Below, in pieces: positions 38,101 through 53,100 of a DNA stretch of 64,000 nucleotides. Location: assembly GCF_954871325.1 (NCBI RefSeq), contig NC_088777.1:19259366-19323365 (forward strand), in the 5' to 3' direction. The position numbers and the translations under genes are program-made. Source of the DNA: Gordionus sp. m RMFG-2023 (taxonomy: Eukaryota > Nematomorpha > Gordioida > Chordodea > Parachordodidae). How positions within the stretch are numbered: the first letter of the stretch is position 1; each line of letters opens with the position of its first letter. The notes beneath the pieces are model-generated. The model had not been told where the DNA came from. It did no database searches and saw nothing but the letters and a program-made list of their open reading frames with translations.

Positions 38101-41100
38101 AAATATTCATGTCACGACAAAAAAAACAAGAAAAGAGGCCTTCATTTACTATAGGGGACGAGGCGACCGAAGTACAATCATTGGACGGAACCAGCAGCGA
38201 CCTGATAATTTTACCCAAAAAATCATTAATTGTTCAACCTCAGTCCGAAAATCCGGGGAATACTGGTTATCTTCAACAAGAGAAACCCGTTAATTTAAAC
38301 GATTTTCTTAAGAACGACTTAAATTTAGACCAGGAATGGATTGCTATTTTGGAGAGAGAACGAATGGATTTTGAAGCATTGGTATCGTAAATATTATTTC
38401 ATTTATAGAATTTAGAGACGAAAAACACGACTTTTTAAGTTAAAATGTGATATCTACATTTAATTATTATAGGGTTCCAACCTTCACTTTTGGTCAAAAA
38501 ATTGAATTGGGATCAGTATCATTTGGAGTCTTTCCCACTTATATAAGAAATATTAATTCTTATAGTGCTAACCAAGATGACATGTTTTAAAAAAAAATCG
38601 CTAGCAGGCATGCACTAAATGTAAAATTTGAATGATTTTTAAAGTCCGTTCTTGGCATAGGTAGAACCGAGCTTTAAAATAAAAGAATATTATAATTAGA
38701 GCTGTGCCGATCCACATTTTTCACCGATCCTATCCGGTATTTTCCAATATTGCCTAAAACCGATCCGATACCGATCTGATATTTATACTGATTTTGCACC
38801 ACCCCCCATTGAACCAAATGTAATTAATAAATCAATATTTTTAAGCAAAAAATTGAATTATGCATTTAATTTAATTTTTTTTATTTCTACAATTAAGGCT
38901 AATTAAAAAAATATATATTTAATAATATATCCATTTTATGTTGGTATGAATTATAAAATTGTAATATTTAAATTATAAAATCTATATTAGATTATTTTAA
39001 TAAATATGAGAGCCTCTAGATTTTCTGGCAATAAGCTTCTACGATATGGACTATCTATATCCCCTGCCGTATTTAAGATAGACTAAGATGATAACGCATT
39101 TTGCAAAATTATCTTTGTCTTTTATAAAATATTTCCATAATTCAGATACCATATATTTAAAAAAATTCTTTTATTTAAAATATAAATAATAAAATTGGCG
39201 TTATTATTTAAAAAGATTTAAAATAAATAAAACTTTGGGAATTCCTTTCTATTTTTATAAAAAAACTTTTAAAATACTATAAATCTATCTAAAAAAGAAA
39301 TAAAATTTAGAAGTTGTTGTGCATTTACATTGCATTTTTAAAATTTTTAGAAAATAATATAATAATGTAAAATAAATATACATAACATAAAATAATAAAA
39401 AAAAGAAAAGTAAAAAAATCAGATCGGTTTTTACAGGTATCGACCCGATCCTATATTGTTGAAAAACGCTAAATATCGGTGCCGATCCGATATTTAATAT
39501 TGGCACAGCCCTAATTACAACCCCAGGCCAGGCTTAAATTTAAAAATAAATATTAAATATATCAATCATGATGGATCATTTAAACATTTGCTTCTTACAT
39601 TTTCGATTTTTCTTTTAAACCATTTACAAAATGCTATAAAAATTATTGAATGACCAAATTTAAAACCCGACCCGGGTTATAAGATTATACAAATTTTTAT
39701 TATTACGATTTCATCCATTTTATTTCAAATGCGTTTTTTAGAAAAACTTATTTTTGCCAACAAGTTTTTTATAACAAACCCTTAAAAACATGCGTTGGGC
39801 AGTTCCGCGAATACTTGTATCTAAGATACAAGATCCTTTTGTATCTTGTACTCAGTATCTTTTTAATATTTCTAATAAGATACTAGTATCTATATCTAAA
39901 ATCCTCTATTTTAAAAGAATTTTATATCTTTTTCATTTCCATTTGACAAAAGATACAGATACAGATTCTTTTTAATATTCATGTTTAAAATTTTACATAT
40001 CCCAATATATATATCTTATTTTCTTCGAGAAGTATTAATTTCCTTATTTTTTTCCGCCATATTTTAAATATAATAACAATCAAAATTAGCTGAAAATTTA
40101 CAACTCATATTAAGGTAGATAGATGAAAAAATAACTACACCAAAACGAAATAAGTTAAGATTATATTTTATATATAAATGTAACTCGATAGAATATCATT
40201 ACCAATTTTATGTAATATTTTTTAATTTGTAGGATGATTAACACTGATGGTAGTGAAGAAGAAGGGAAATTTAAATTATGGAAATTTCCCGTGAATCAAA
40301 TCCTAATCTTAAAATTTTATATAAAAATTTTTTAAAAATAAAAGTTAAAAAAGAGAATGTATAGGCTAGATGTAAAACCTGTATAAACAAAAAAATGATA
40401 AAGGTAAATACAAATTTTGAAACATATTAAAGTATATTATTTATGTGGTTAAAAGGGGCATAGGTTATCTTAAAAATTCAAGGTTACAATATTGCCTACT
40501 ACCTTTCTTAAAAGCTGCCCTAGATGGTATGGGCAAAAGATTTTAAGAAAATATTTTCCTATCATTTGAATATAATGAGGCTTTTGTGACATCAATATCA
40601 CATCCATATTTTAAGAGCTTATGGATCGAGTCGGGTGATAAAAAAAAACTTTCTAAATATATTAATAAAAGAAGCCCTAAATATAGAGCCAACGTTATCA
40701 AGCTCAAACTATAACACCAATAGATTTAACATCTAAGAAAGAAAATGGTAATTTTTTTTCATTTGGTGAAACAAATGTTGCTAAGTTCAATAATGCATAT
40801 AACATTGAACTGGAGGTTTTAAATTATATGAAAGAAAGTCGAAATACATTATAAATGCTTAATTATTGTCCTTCCATTAAGGAATTTTTTTTATAATACG
40901 GCAATACCTTCATCAGCTCTAATTGAAAGTTATTTAATTTTGGCATAATGTTGAGCACGCCGAAACGGCAAAGGTCTAATGATAAATTATTTGAAAAATT
41001 TGATTATCTTATAAAATAATGAATCAATTAATACTCTCTTGCAAATTAATATTTCAACTCACATTAAAAATACTAATCTCCCTTCCCTATCTATGCTAAA

Positions 41101-44100
41101 AATGGGCTATTACTAATGTATTTTATAAACTATTATTGGTAATGATAATTTAAAAGTATCTTGTATTTAAGATACTTTAATTAGGCAAAAGATACAAGTA
41201 TCTTTTTGATATTTTGGAAAATCTAAGATTCATTTTTTCACAAAGAATCTGTATCTGTATTTAGATTATTTTTCCGGAGGACCTGCCCAACTCTGGCTCT
41301 TATTATATGTAACAAACAATTAAATGTTATATAATATAAAAATTATAATTATATTTTTTTTTAGTATTAAAGTTTAAAATAGGATTTTAGCTTTTAAAAA
41401 ACCCATGGCTAAATAATTATGTTACATAAATATTACTATTTTTTATGTAAAAAGCAGGCACACCTATTTCGGTTGCTTTTCTTTGGCATGTTAACGTTTT
41501 TATTCAATATTATTTAAATTATCCAATAAGTCTAATAATTTATCGATCAAATTTTTTTGCATATACTAAAATTTTTAATTAGTCTTCCATTGTCGCCTAA
41601 TTTATTTTATATTCTAAAGATTAAAGAGTTCAATTACAATGTTTAAATAAATTGATCACAGGATTGTTTTTAGTTATTTGCTTGTTTTTTAAGATATATA
41701 TATATATAATAAAGCTTCTCTGCGACGATAACGATTTAAAAGCCTTAGGAATTCCCTTAGGGCCGAGGCTTAAAATTTTGAAGCACGTTACTAGGCATCC
41801 TTCCTATTCCAGAAAGGTTTAATTGGTTAAATATATTTGTTATATCAATATAGACATAATTTAGCATTCTCATATATTTATTTGTTGGATACAGGTTAGG
41901 CAGAAGTACACCTCAGCCCCCAAGCTTTCCATCGAGAATTCAATTTTATCCCGAGCCGGTCTAGCCGGGACAGGCCAGCCATACGTGACCTACGATCGAT
42001 TGGCCTTTGAACCAGTTTGTTTCTTTGCAATGGGATCTCCTATAGGTAGGTTAAACCTTATTTATTAAGCAATCTAAATAGTTCAATGTTATTTATGAAT
42101 GATAGTATTGAGCGCAAAAGAGAATAGAGAAAATGAAATTTACAGAAAAATTAAATATTAATGTATGCTCTCAATTAGAGTAAAAAAAATTTTTTTTAAC
42201 TCGAATCGTCGATAAAAAAGCTCTGGCGAATTTATAATCTAAATAAAAATACGAAAGAATATTTCAAACAAAAAAATATTTAATTTATTTTTTTGGTTAT
42301 AATTATGAGTTATATTAAAATTCTTGATTCTATATTGTAGTAAGTTTGAAGTTTATCAACTTTAATTTGCACAAAAAAGGGTTGTTCCTGACAATCAGAG
42401 GCATTGAATTGATTGGCGAGAAATATTCTCTTCCCACTTGCCCTCATTTTTACAACATATTTCACCCTTACGATCCGGTAGCCTTTCGCATAGAACCCCT
42501 AATTTTACCCTTCCCGAAACTTAAACCTGTCTTAATTCCTCATCATAAAGGACGCAAAAGAATGCATATAGGTATTTTATTTATTTATTTTTTATTAGAT
42601 CTTATATCTTGCCTGGTTTATTGATTTCAAAGTTTTAGTTCGATAAAATAATTGATAATTTTTTGGTTATGCCTTTATTTAAGATCAATTTATTTAATCA
42701 TCCTGTTCCAAATTTTATGATAATTTTTAAATTTCGATATCCTGTCACGCGATATTATCCTTCCGAAATATTGTAATTCTAGACCCTTTTTTATTACATA
42801 CTCTTTTTTTTATTCTAAAATGCTAATTTAATATTTTAATAGTATTTGTTATTACCCATATTTATAAAAAAATAGAATTGAGAGAAAACTTAAACAAAAT
42901 GAGATTCGATTTTAAGCAAAGTCTTTACCAAACATTCAAGCACACAATGGATTCATTGCATCACATATCTTTCATTGGAAACAACTCCATTGAAAATCAA
43001 AAAAGGTTTTAAATTGTTAAAAAATCTTTCTGTTTATAGGATATATAAAAATTATAAAGTTTCTAATATGTTTGTATATATAATGTATATTCCAATAATT
43101 TTAGCTCTACCACTCTACCCATATCACGGGTTGCCTCCGTTCCGCCTAATACACCCACCACTCTACCCGTCTCACGCGTAGCTTCCGTTCCGCCTACTCC
43201 TTCTATTCTTGACCGTCTTCTAAAACGTGGTTCCGTTATCCGTTACTCCGCAGAGAGCCAGTCCTTGGTCGAACCCAACGATCCCTGGAGAGGGAAAGGA
43301 GAAGAAGGTATAATGATCGGTTTATATTTTTAGTGGTAGAAAGAATTGAGTAGGGCATATTTAATAATCATTGATCTTCATCATAGCATTAAAAATTGTG
43401 ATTTCTATTTTTAAAAATTAGCTCTTTGCACCCAATTAAACTAAAAAAAATTGTATATTCTTATTGCGGATATCAAGATCTATAGGCCTGATAAATTTTA
43501 CCTTTACTCCACTCATGTTTCGGAAATATAACTAATATATATTTTTGCTCCAAAAATAAAATATTTGGACCTAACATATTGAAATTTTTTATTATAGGAT
43601 GATAAATTCTCATTTAAAAAGTGTCTTGGACTATTTTACTCGATAATCATCTCACCACTAGACAATATAAGTTATAATACCGAAAGAGGGTTAGGGGAAT
43701 AATGCTGGCCAGGAGATCAAAATATAGAAGAAATCGAGGTTCATAACCAAGATAAAACTTACCAGCAAAAAGAAAAAGCCATATGTAAAAAGATGTAAAA
43801 ATTGTTCATTTTACTCTGGAATCACTACCAATTTTAGCTCAGATTTATCCTATTCATGTTTCGTTTATTTCATGATACTCATGTCTTATGTTTCAATTTT
43901 GATAAATAAAACGGAATAAAACGTTAGACAGAATTCATATATTGGTCTCAAGACGAAGATATTTTTTATTTTTTTAAATATGTCGAAAAACCACTTTCCA
44001 AATTTCAAACGGTTTTTTGAACGGGCTGAAAAATCTACAGCAATTTGGAATATTTTTAATCGACGACGAGATGATTCTACGAAATCTACAGTATAATAAA

Positions 44101-47100
44101 GATGCGTTAATCATCTGTTTACCCTATCCATCAAATCAAGAAAACCTCTTGATTCTATCCAGCATAATAAATTAGATCAGATTCATAATTGTAACACGCA
44201 AGGACTTTGTAAAATAAAGTAGACAACATATATGTCCAATGTGTGACGTTTTGTTTATGTGAGATGTTTCAAAAAATTTTTATGAAAAAGGATATCTTTA
44301 GACCCAAATGTTTTATTCAAGGAACATTAAAAAGTCACCGTAGATACAATTTTTTATGAATTTTTTTAAGATATGTGATACTATATGTAGATCAAAAAAT
44401 TTTATCAATATTTTGATCTGTGTTAAAATGAAATATAAAAATGAGAACACAAACAATTAAAAGACCAAATATTAAAATAAAAGTCAGAATTTTTTCATTA
44501 AAAATATAAACAAAAGAGTGAAACAAAAAATTATTCAAAATATTTTGATTCGAACTCTGGGTTTAAAAATTTAGTTCTTATTTAATATAATTAATTAATA
44601 GTGATAAATAGTGTTGTTAAGCGGCTCGATTTGAGTCGATTTTTAGAAACGGCCAATTAAATATTTTAGCCAGAAAATTCCCTAAGCCTCGAAATTTCGC
44701 TAATAGATGTTGTGCTATTTATAAGCAAAATCTTTAGTCTTGCGTAATATTTTTCTGGGCTAAAATATTGAGTTAGCAGTTTTTAATCGGCTCAAATCGA
44801 GGCTTTTAGCAATACTAGTGATAAAACAAACAAATTTATTTTTAGACCTTCATTGAACCATTAAAATTTATTTTTAGAAAAAAGGAAATTTAATAAATGC
44901 GCCTTATAATCTTAAATATCTCAAAAATAGTTAGAGGTAACAAATTAATTTTTACAAATATTTATAGGAAAAAAAATCAAAGTGCCTTTTATAATATATC
45001 AATTTAAAAAATAAAAAACTTAAAAATATTATTTAAAATCTAATAGAGGCAACCAAAAACTTGGTAGTTCTTCTATGATCTTTGATCATTTTTGAGATGT
45101 GATGATTAAAGATATCAATATTTATTTTGTTGAAATTTTAGGGTTTATATCTTCGCCCGCGGGCTAGATCAAAAAAATTTGGGCAATTTAATACTCATTC
45201 AATTGTACCACTCGTATACCGAGTTTCATTTTAATCCGTTGTACGAAAAGCCTTCTTTAATATTTTTCATCATAATATGTGATGTTGGTTATATATTTAT
45301 GTAAAGATACTGAGGAAAGGGGAGTATTGAATGGTTTGAAGCGAAGTATCATGGGAGAAGGAAGAACCTCTAGACCATCTTTGCAAATTAGTGACCCAAC
45401 GTTTATCAAAGAATTAGCGGAGAGGGTTAGAAAGCACGAAGTATATAATCTTTTTATCGCCAATTTTATGCAAAAGATTCTATTATTTAAAAGTTAAGTA
45501 GATTTAAAGGGATTCCCAGCAATATATATGAGGTAAGGTTATGTTTTAAAATAATAATTTAACAAAAAATATAAATGAAATATTAACAAAGTTTTAAATT
45601 TAACTAAAAATGACTAAAATATTTTTTATACCTCTTTTTCCAACCTAACTGAATGATGCAAAATTATATTTCAAAAAAGCATTTCAAAAACAATCCTTTA
45701 CTCCTACACTCCAACCTTGACAATTCGACCAACAACTTGATCGAAGAACCGAGCAACGAAAAGTACCATTCTGCCACAAACTCCTTAGATATATCTTTCG
45801 AAAATTTAATCGACCACGATGACCAAAGCAAGGAAAACGCAAATTCAGACAGTGGTATGGTACGTTCATATTCCGAATTTACCGGAAAGGATGCGCTAAA
45901 ATGTAAATAAAATACTTAAAATTATACCTCCTCCCAAGTCATAACTGTGAGATAGGAATTTCTGATTGGATTTGACCAATCATTTTTTAAATACGATATC
46001 TTCGAGCTATATAAACAACAAATTTAATCTATTTTAATTAATTTTTTAGGCCCAAACCCGGCCCATTTTTTTTTGTACTTTTAGGTTCGAGTTTGGCTCA
46101 GTCTGTTTTATTTAGAAAATAATTTAAACACATTTTATGGCGTTTTTCTGTTTTTATAGCTGATATTTAGGGCAAATTTATGTCGTCTTTCTTTATAAAA
46201 AAAATTATTACAAGCCGGGAAACTTGTACAATATATATTTCCTGGGCAGGGCCGTAGCGCACCGACCTCTAATCGATATATGGGAAAAAAATAAAGAGAC
46301 ATCAATAGCAGGGATGTGAACCCGGACCCTGAACCCTCGTATTTTGGCTGAACCCGAACCCCCCTTTTAAAAAGTGGAGGGTCCAATGGTTCATGGTAAA
46401 AAAATTTTAATATAAAAGTATTTTTTTTAAAATAATGTAAAAATATTTTTTTAAAAAATAATGTAAAAATATTATTTTAAAAAAATAATATAAAATTTTT
46501 ATAATTTTATTAATTTTTTTCGTGGAATCATTTATTTTATCTTCGCGTTTTTATTTCGTTTTTCTTCCTGGACTTCATTTCATTTTATTTAGAGATTGAT
46601 ATTGATACCATAAATTATTTTCTAGTGTAAGTAATAATATTTTATAATGAATCGAAAAAAATACAAGCAAAAATAATGAAAGAAACAAAAAACAAATTAA
46701 CATTAAAAATTGATTCCACCCAAAGATTAGGGAGAAATATTCTAGGAATAAATATACAGTATATAAAAGGAAATAATATAATATTAAGAAATTTAGCTAT
46801 GAAGGAGAATAGAGAGAGTTCAACTTCTGAAAATATAAAAAGAATAATTTTAAAACATTAAATAAATTTCATATTCCTATAAGAAACGTTTATAAATTAC
46901 TACGGATAATGGTGCTAATATAGTAAAATCAATCAAATTATTAAATGATTCACTGGAAGAAATGGATGATATAGATGATGATGATAATTATGAGGACATA
47001 AGTGAAATTGATTTACAGGAAATAATAAAAAATTTCTCCATAAAAATATACTGTATCAGATGTGCAGCCCATACGCTACAATTGGCTATTAATGATTCCC

Positions 47101-50100
47101 AAAAAAATAATCACTTTAAAACTATAATTGATAAAGCAAGGGATGTTGTAAAATATGTAAGAGCTCCCACAATTGTAAGAATATTAAAATCAATGAATAG
47201 GCAAATGGCAATATTAGATTGCACAACACGTTTGTCCTCTATTTTATGATGTTAGAGCGATTAATAAGTTTGAAAGATTTCTGTAATGATTTTATTATAG
47301 GAGCATGTAAAGTCATTTTGTCGGAAGATGATTGGAATTAAATAAAAGACTTTACTAGTGTGTTGATTCCAATAACTACATTAAGATTGCAAGCAAAACA
47401 GTTAGGTTTATCGGATATTTATGGCAAATGGATAAGATGTCGATTAGTTAGAAAGATTTACAAGTTCTTTTTCATATGAAGTATATTAGAAAATATGAAT
47501 AGATATCAACAATATTTACAAAATAGTGTTATATGCTTCAATATATTTAGACCTTCGATATCAAGTTTTATTAAGTATTGAGCAAAAACAAATAGCTATA
47601 GACCATCTTGAGAATTTATGGCATACCCAAAACTCTATTATTTACTAATGGTTGTAGCGATAACAATGATAATGATAACAATATTGATGATCTGGAAATT
47701 TTACTATTATATAGAGAAAAAAAAATCAAATTATCATCAGATAGAAAGGAGCAAAAAATATCTATTATATCTTTAATAGAAAAGTTCTCAGAAGTTTAGA
47801 GAATAAATAGAGATACAAATATTTTAAAATTCTGGGAGGAAAATTCTTCATTATATCCAGAATTATATATTTGGGTAAGTGTAGAACGTGGATTTTCATC
47901 GTTGTAATATATATTGTCAAATTTACGTGGAAATCTGAAGGATGATATTTTAGAAGATATCATGATTGTGCGATTGAATAAAATATTTAAAATATAAATT
48001 ATTTCATTTTGAATTATGAATTAGTATATATCTAAGTATAATAAAAAATGAATGAAAAAAGTCTTATTTTGAGTCATTATTTTTATGTTCCCTGAACCCG
48101 AACCCTGGACCCAGGTCCTTTTTAAATTTATTACTGGACCCGGACCTGGACCCTTTTTTTTGTCGAAGGGTTCACATCCCTGATCAATAGACTTATTTTT
48201 AACAAACATTATTATTATAAGTTAACTTAAATTATAACTTATAACAATATATTTTTTAAAAGTTATTTATGAATTTACAACATTCTATATTATTTAATTG
48301 TTATTTTATATCATACCATTCATTTTGTTGAGCATAAAATGGGGCTTTTATCATACCAAAATATTATTAAATAAATTTGAAGTTTGCGATACTTTTTTAT
48401 ATGCAATTTTTTATTTAAAAAGAATATTAACCCTTGAGAAAATTCCTTGGGAACTTAATTATTTTGGCTAAACAATGTAACATGTATGCGATTTTTAATT
48501 TACATTTGATTAATGCTTTTGGAGATATCAAGAATCAGATTAAATTTTTTAAATGCTATAATTTATTATAAATGGGAGTGTTGGGTTAGAATTAGAAATC
48601 ATTTTTAATTTATTATAAACGATAAAAAAATAATGATTATTATTTATTTTGTGCTAAAACGATTTTTAATTTTTCTTGACTGACTATAATAACTCTTATA
48701 AAATTGTTATTATATTGGATCGAGTTTTGAAATAATTATATATTAAAATGGATGAATGTTTTTTTATAACATCACGACGAAAAATAGATTCAGTTTGAAA
48801 ATTGGATCCATACTCACACCACTCGCGTTATTTTTTTTCAACTAATGCTCAACGGTTGAATCCCCCCCCCCTTTTCGAAGATAAATGATAGGCAGTTTAT
48901 AATTCAACACCCATAAGCTACTGTATATTAATAAAGATTAACTGAATAGCTCCCGGTTTATAATACAATTATATTAATAATTTATTTTTAACATTCTTTT
49001 TTAGCTATAGCTAATGGCTCCATTTCTAGCCGTACCAGAGAGAATTTTAGCCATTATCCCGAACAACCTACCCCTTTAACAGAAACCGAAGATCCAAACA
49101 TCGTGATGGGAAATATGAACGCTGGTAGGCGCATCGATTTTGCTCTTCAAGAAAAACCCATAGAAATTTTCAACGAATACATATTTGCTCTTCATAGCCA
49201 CGTTTGTTATTGGTAATATATATTTTAAATTAAATACATAGGAAAATGGGAGGGAGGAGGGCTATATTATATAATAAAACTTATGTTGGTAAAGTAACCT
49301 TTTTTAGAATGTAACGACATAGGTAACGAGTTACTCTGTGAAATATTTATTTATTTTTATATGATGATTCCAAACTAACTATTATTTATTAAATATAAGG
49401 GTTCACTTCAAGCGCCCCCCGTAGAAAATTTGTTTAAGGAAGTTTATTTTTTGAAAAAAGAGCAAGTTTTTTAGGCATTAATTTTAAAAATAGTTTATTT
49501 TTAAAATCAAATAAAAATATATTAACCCAAATTTTTATAAATAAATTCGGGGCAAATAAATAATATATTGGCGTATTTTCTTCTGTGCAAATTGAGGTTG
49601 CCCATGATAATTATTGCCTAGTTATTAGCGTTAAAAACATTTTGAAAACTTCTGTTTGGCTCATATATTTTGCACAATTTTTCGACATCTCTAAAATAAA
49701 TATTACATTGTATCATATTTTCTACAATCCAATTTATAATTTCTTAAAATTTTATTTTTTAAAAAATTTTATTCTATATAATAATAAAATTATAGAAGAT
49801 AAATAATTCATAAAGTAACTTGAAATGCAACTAGTTACTTTACTCTTGAAATTTAACTAGTTACTCTTGAAATATATCATAACTATTTACTTTTTCTTAA
49901 AGAAAGTAACTTGTACAACACTAAATAAAACATATGTATTGATCACTTTATATTATTTTCCATTTCGTTAATTGATTAAAAACTTAACACACTGTTGATT
50001 TAGAACAATTTATGCTCCTTCTACCTTGTAGAGGTGATGCTTTCTAATAATAAATAAATTTATAGTCGATTAATGCTACACCCTAACTAGAACTTTTAAA

Positions 50101-53100
50101 CGCATGGAAGCTACACGCCTTAATTAGGTCCTAGTTTAAGATCTATGATTAGTGATCATTTTACGTATCAGGTCAATTCAGCGAAACTTTTATCGCGAAA
50201 CACTTTTTCGCAAAACTTTTATCGCGAATGTCGTTTATCGCGAAGGAATTTTATAGCGAAGGCAATATCGCGAAACCAATTCCGCGAATTTTTTTCCGCG
50301 AAACTTTTATAGCGAAGACAATATCGCGAACTTATTATCGCGAATTTATTTCCGCGAAACCTTGACCGCGAATACTTTATAGCGAATACATTATAGCGAA
50401 ACTTTGATCGCGAACTCGTTATAGCGAATTTATTTCCGCGAAACCTTAACCACGAATACTTTATAGCGAATACATTTTAGCGAAACTTTGATCGCGAACT
50501 CGTTATAGCGAATTTATTTCCGCGAAACTTTAACCGCGAATACTTTATAGCTAATACATTATAGCGAAACTTTGATCGCGAACTCATTATCGCGAATTTA
50601 TTTCCGCGAAACCTAAACCGCGAATACTTTAGAGCGAATAAATTTTAGCGAACGCCAACTCTTTATAGCGAATTTTCTACCGCGAATGTATGTGCGCGAA
50701 ATTATTATAGCGAGCGCATGACCGAAAATTACGAATTCATTTTAAGTGAAATTGATATATTCAATATCAATTTACCAACCGAAGTTTCTTAAATCATAAA
50801 CGCGAATGTTTTAAGAATATTTTATTACGTATTGTTTATTTAATAAGCATGTAACATTTATCTGATGTGATACAAAATACATTACTCTTTCAGGTCTCAC
50901 TCATTCATGGTTGTAAGTATGGAGGGGACATTTTGGGTTAAGTTTTTACCAGAGTAAGTTAACCCCCCCCCCATGTGCTTTATGTCATTTAAAGAAAATT
51001 TTCTGATATACCTTTTTTCCAATCTAGATGAAAAATTATATAGAGAGCTAAGAATTTTTTATTGATTTTCTCAGATTATTTTTAAAAATTATAGAAGATT
51101 TTACTGATAATTAATGCCTACTAATTATAATTTTTAGATAATGCACATCGATATAACTTTCTGATATAATAGTAACTAATTTATTTGAATATTTTGACCT
51201 CTCCTTTTTCTTCTTTTCGCATTTTAATAAATAGAAATAACTGAAAAGTTATAATTATCAAAAAAAAAATTCAAAATATTCTATTGGATTACATTGTAAT
51301 ATTTATGAAGAATAAATTATGGAAATAAATCATTAGATCTAGTTATTTTAGTTTTTTATTTTTGCTGATTTCACAAGTCTAACTAAACAATATAAAAATT
51401 AAAAAAACGTATAATAGTTTTCATCATTTTATAAAATAATACCAGTTCAATTTAAATCAGGCGTTTTTATGAAAACACCGCTAAACGCTCCTTCTCAATT
51501 TGTAAGCACTTTTACTCATTTTTTCTAATAAAATGGAATTAAAATAAATTAGGATTTTTTGAAAATAAATAGAAAATGTTCCAAATCAAGAAAATAAAGA
51601 TATTCCAATATCAGGAAGGCTTATATTTACATTTTTATTTAATTCTTTCATAATATTCGAATTTCTTTAAATATCATGTTTAAGATATTTATATCTATAA
51701 TTACCATAATAATTTGATAATTCTGAGCAATTTCTTTATCGCTTCAACTTGTGTATCAGAACAGTGGCATAGACAGGATTTATATACTTAATATCATCGC
51801 CATTAAATTTGGCGACTGTATAGTTCTACGAACTAATTGTAAATTATATCAATATTTCTTGCTTTATTAGTACCAATTGAGTACTTAAACGAGTATAATA
51901 GCTAGTAAAAGGAAAAAAACTATTAGTAACAAAATTTTGGCAAATCTATGGTTTAAGCGACTGAAATAATTTATTCCGAAAATTTTATCGATGTTCCTTA
52001 TTAATTATAATTTAATTCGTTTAGACAGTATAAAGAAAAAGTTTATTAGCAAAATAAGAAAAATTGCCTAATTCAGGCATTATTGATGGAATGGAAAATA
52101 GCTGGTTTGCGCTAATATTTATTAATTCTTCAGTCATTTTTTTCACACACAAAAAGGCAACCGTGCTATAAGAAAAATAAAATCTATATCACCCATTAAA
52201 GCGTAAAATCAACCAAATTTCTGGAAGCAATAAATCTGGAACTTAAATTAATAATTATTACATTGATTCTTCAATTCATTTGGTAGATAGTTTTTACTGA
52301 CAAAATAAGATAAAATTGCTAAGATTAACAACATGCGAAAACAAACAAATATTTTTGGGTAAGCTCTATTATAAGAAATGCCAGATTATTACTTAGTATT
52401 ACATCAATCAGTTTTTCCAGTCAATAAGTTTTAATAAGCGAAATAGACAATAGCAAACCTTTAAGTATGAACCAAAAAGTATTAGGATTTCAAAAATTTG
52501 AAACATTATAAGATTAAACAAAGAATCTAAAGAAAGCAATTATAATAAAAAAAATTAAATGAAATATCTTAAAAAAATATTACTATATTTATTTATAAAA
52601 CCAACTTTTTTCCTATTTCAAAATATGAGGATTTAAAGATACTCGATATTTTAGCCAAAAGAAAATTAAGCTTGGAAACTTTTCCGACAGATGACATAAC
52701 TTGCGGCAACTTTGGAAAAGTTATATCAAAATGAGAAGGATTGGTTATGGTAAAATTTAAAACAATTAGGATAGCTAATTATTTTCATCAAGTGAATAGG
52801 TTGAGCTATTGTTTAATAACGTAATATTAAGTGCGCTTAACCTCTCTGAGAAGCATTTAGTTTTATAATTATAATTTGTAAAAAAAATTGTGAAAATGGA
52901 TTATAAAATAAAATGATGGTATTGTTTATTCCTAGATTTGTAAGATTTTTTTTTGTTGTTTTTTAAATAAGAATTTTCTTTAGACTATGGAAGGAGTTTT
53001 ATCAATTTACAAGAAAGTTGTCATTAATCATATTTCCCAGTGAGGGAGGTTTAGCTCTTCCCCTTTGTCTACGCCACTGTTCAGAACACTTATTTAAAAA

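Noticed and set aside
38093-38293. Alternative plus-strand frame overlapping DDHD1 exon 9
   Set aside because: The other frame is the one in phase with exons 8 and 10 at good splice sites.
45142-45301. Open plus-strand stretch after an acceptor-like TTTTAG, reading [20 protein letters not shown]
   Set aside because: It would need a phase 2 upstream donor, but exon 13 ends in phase 1. It has no usable donor before the exon 14 acceptor and resembles no DDHD segment. Kept only as a possible alternative exon for transcript data to judge.
50176-50730. Array of regular short repeats resembling a CRISPR array
   Set aside because: Units are contiguous 14-mers without unique spacers, the context is a eukaryotic intron, and there is a mirrored partner array, so it is a transposon terminal repeat.
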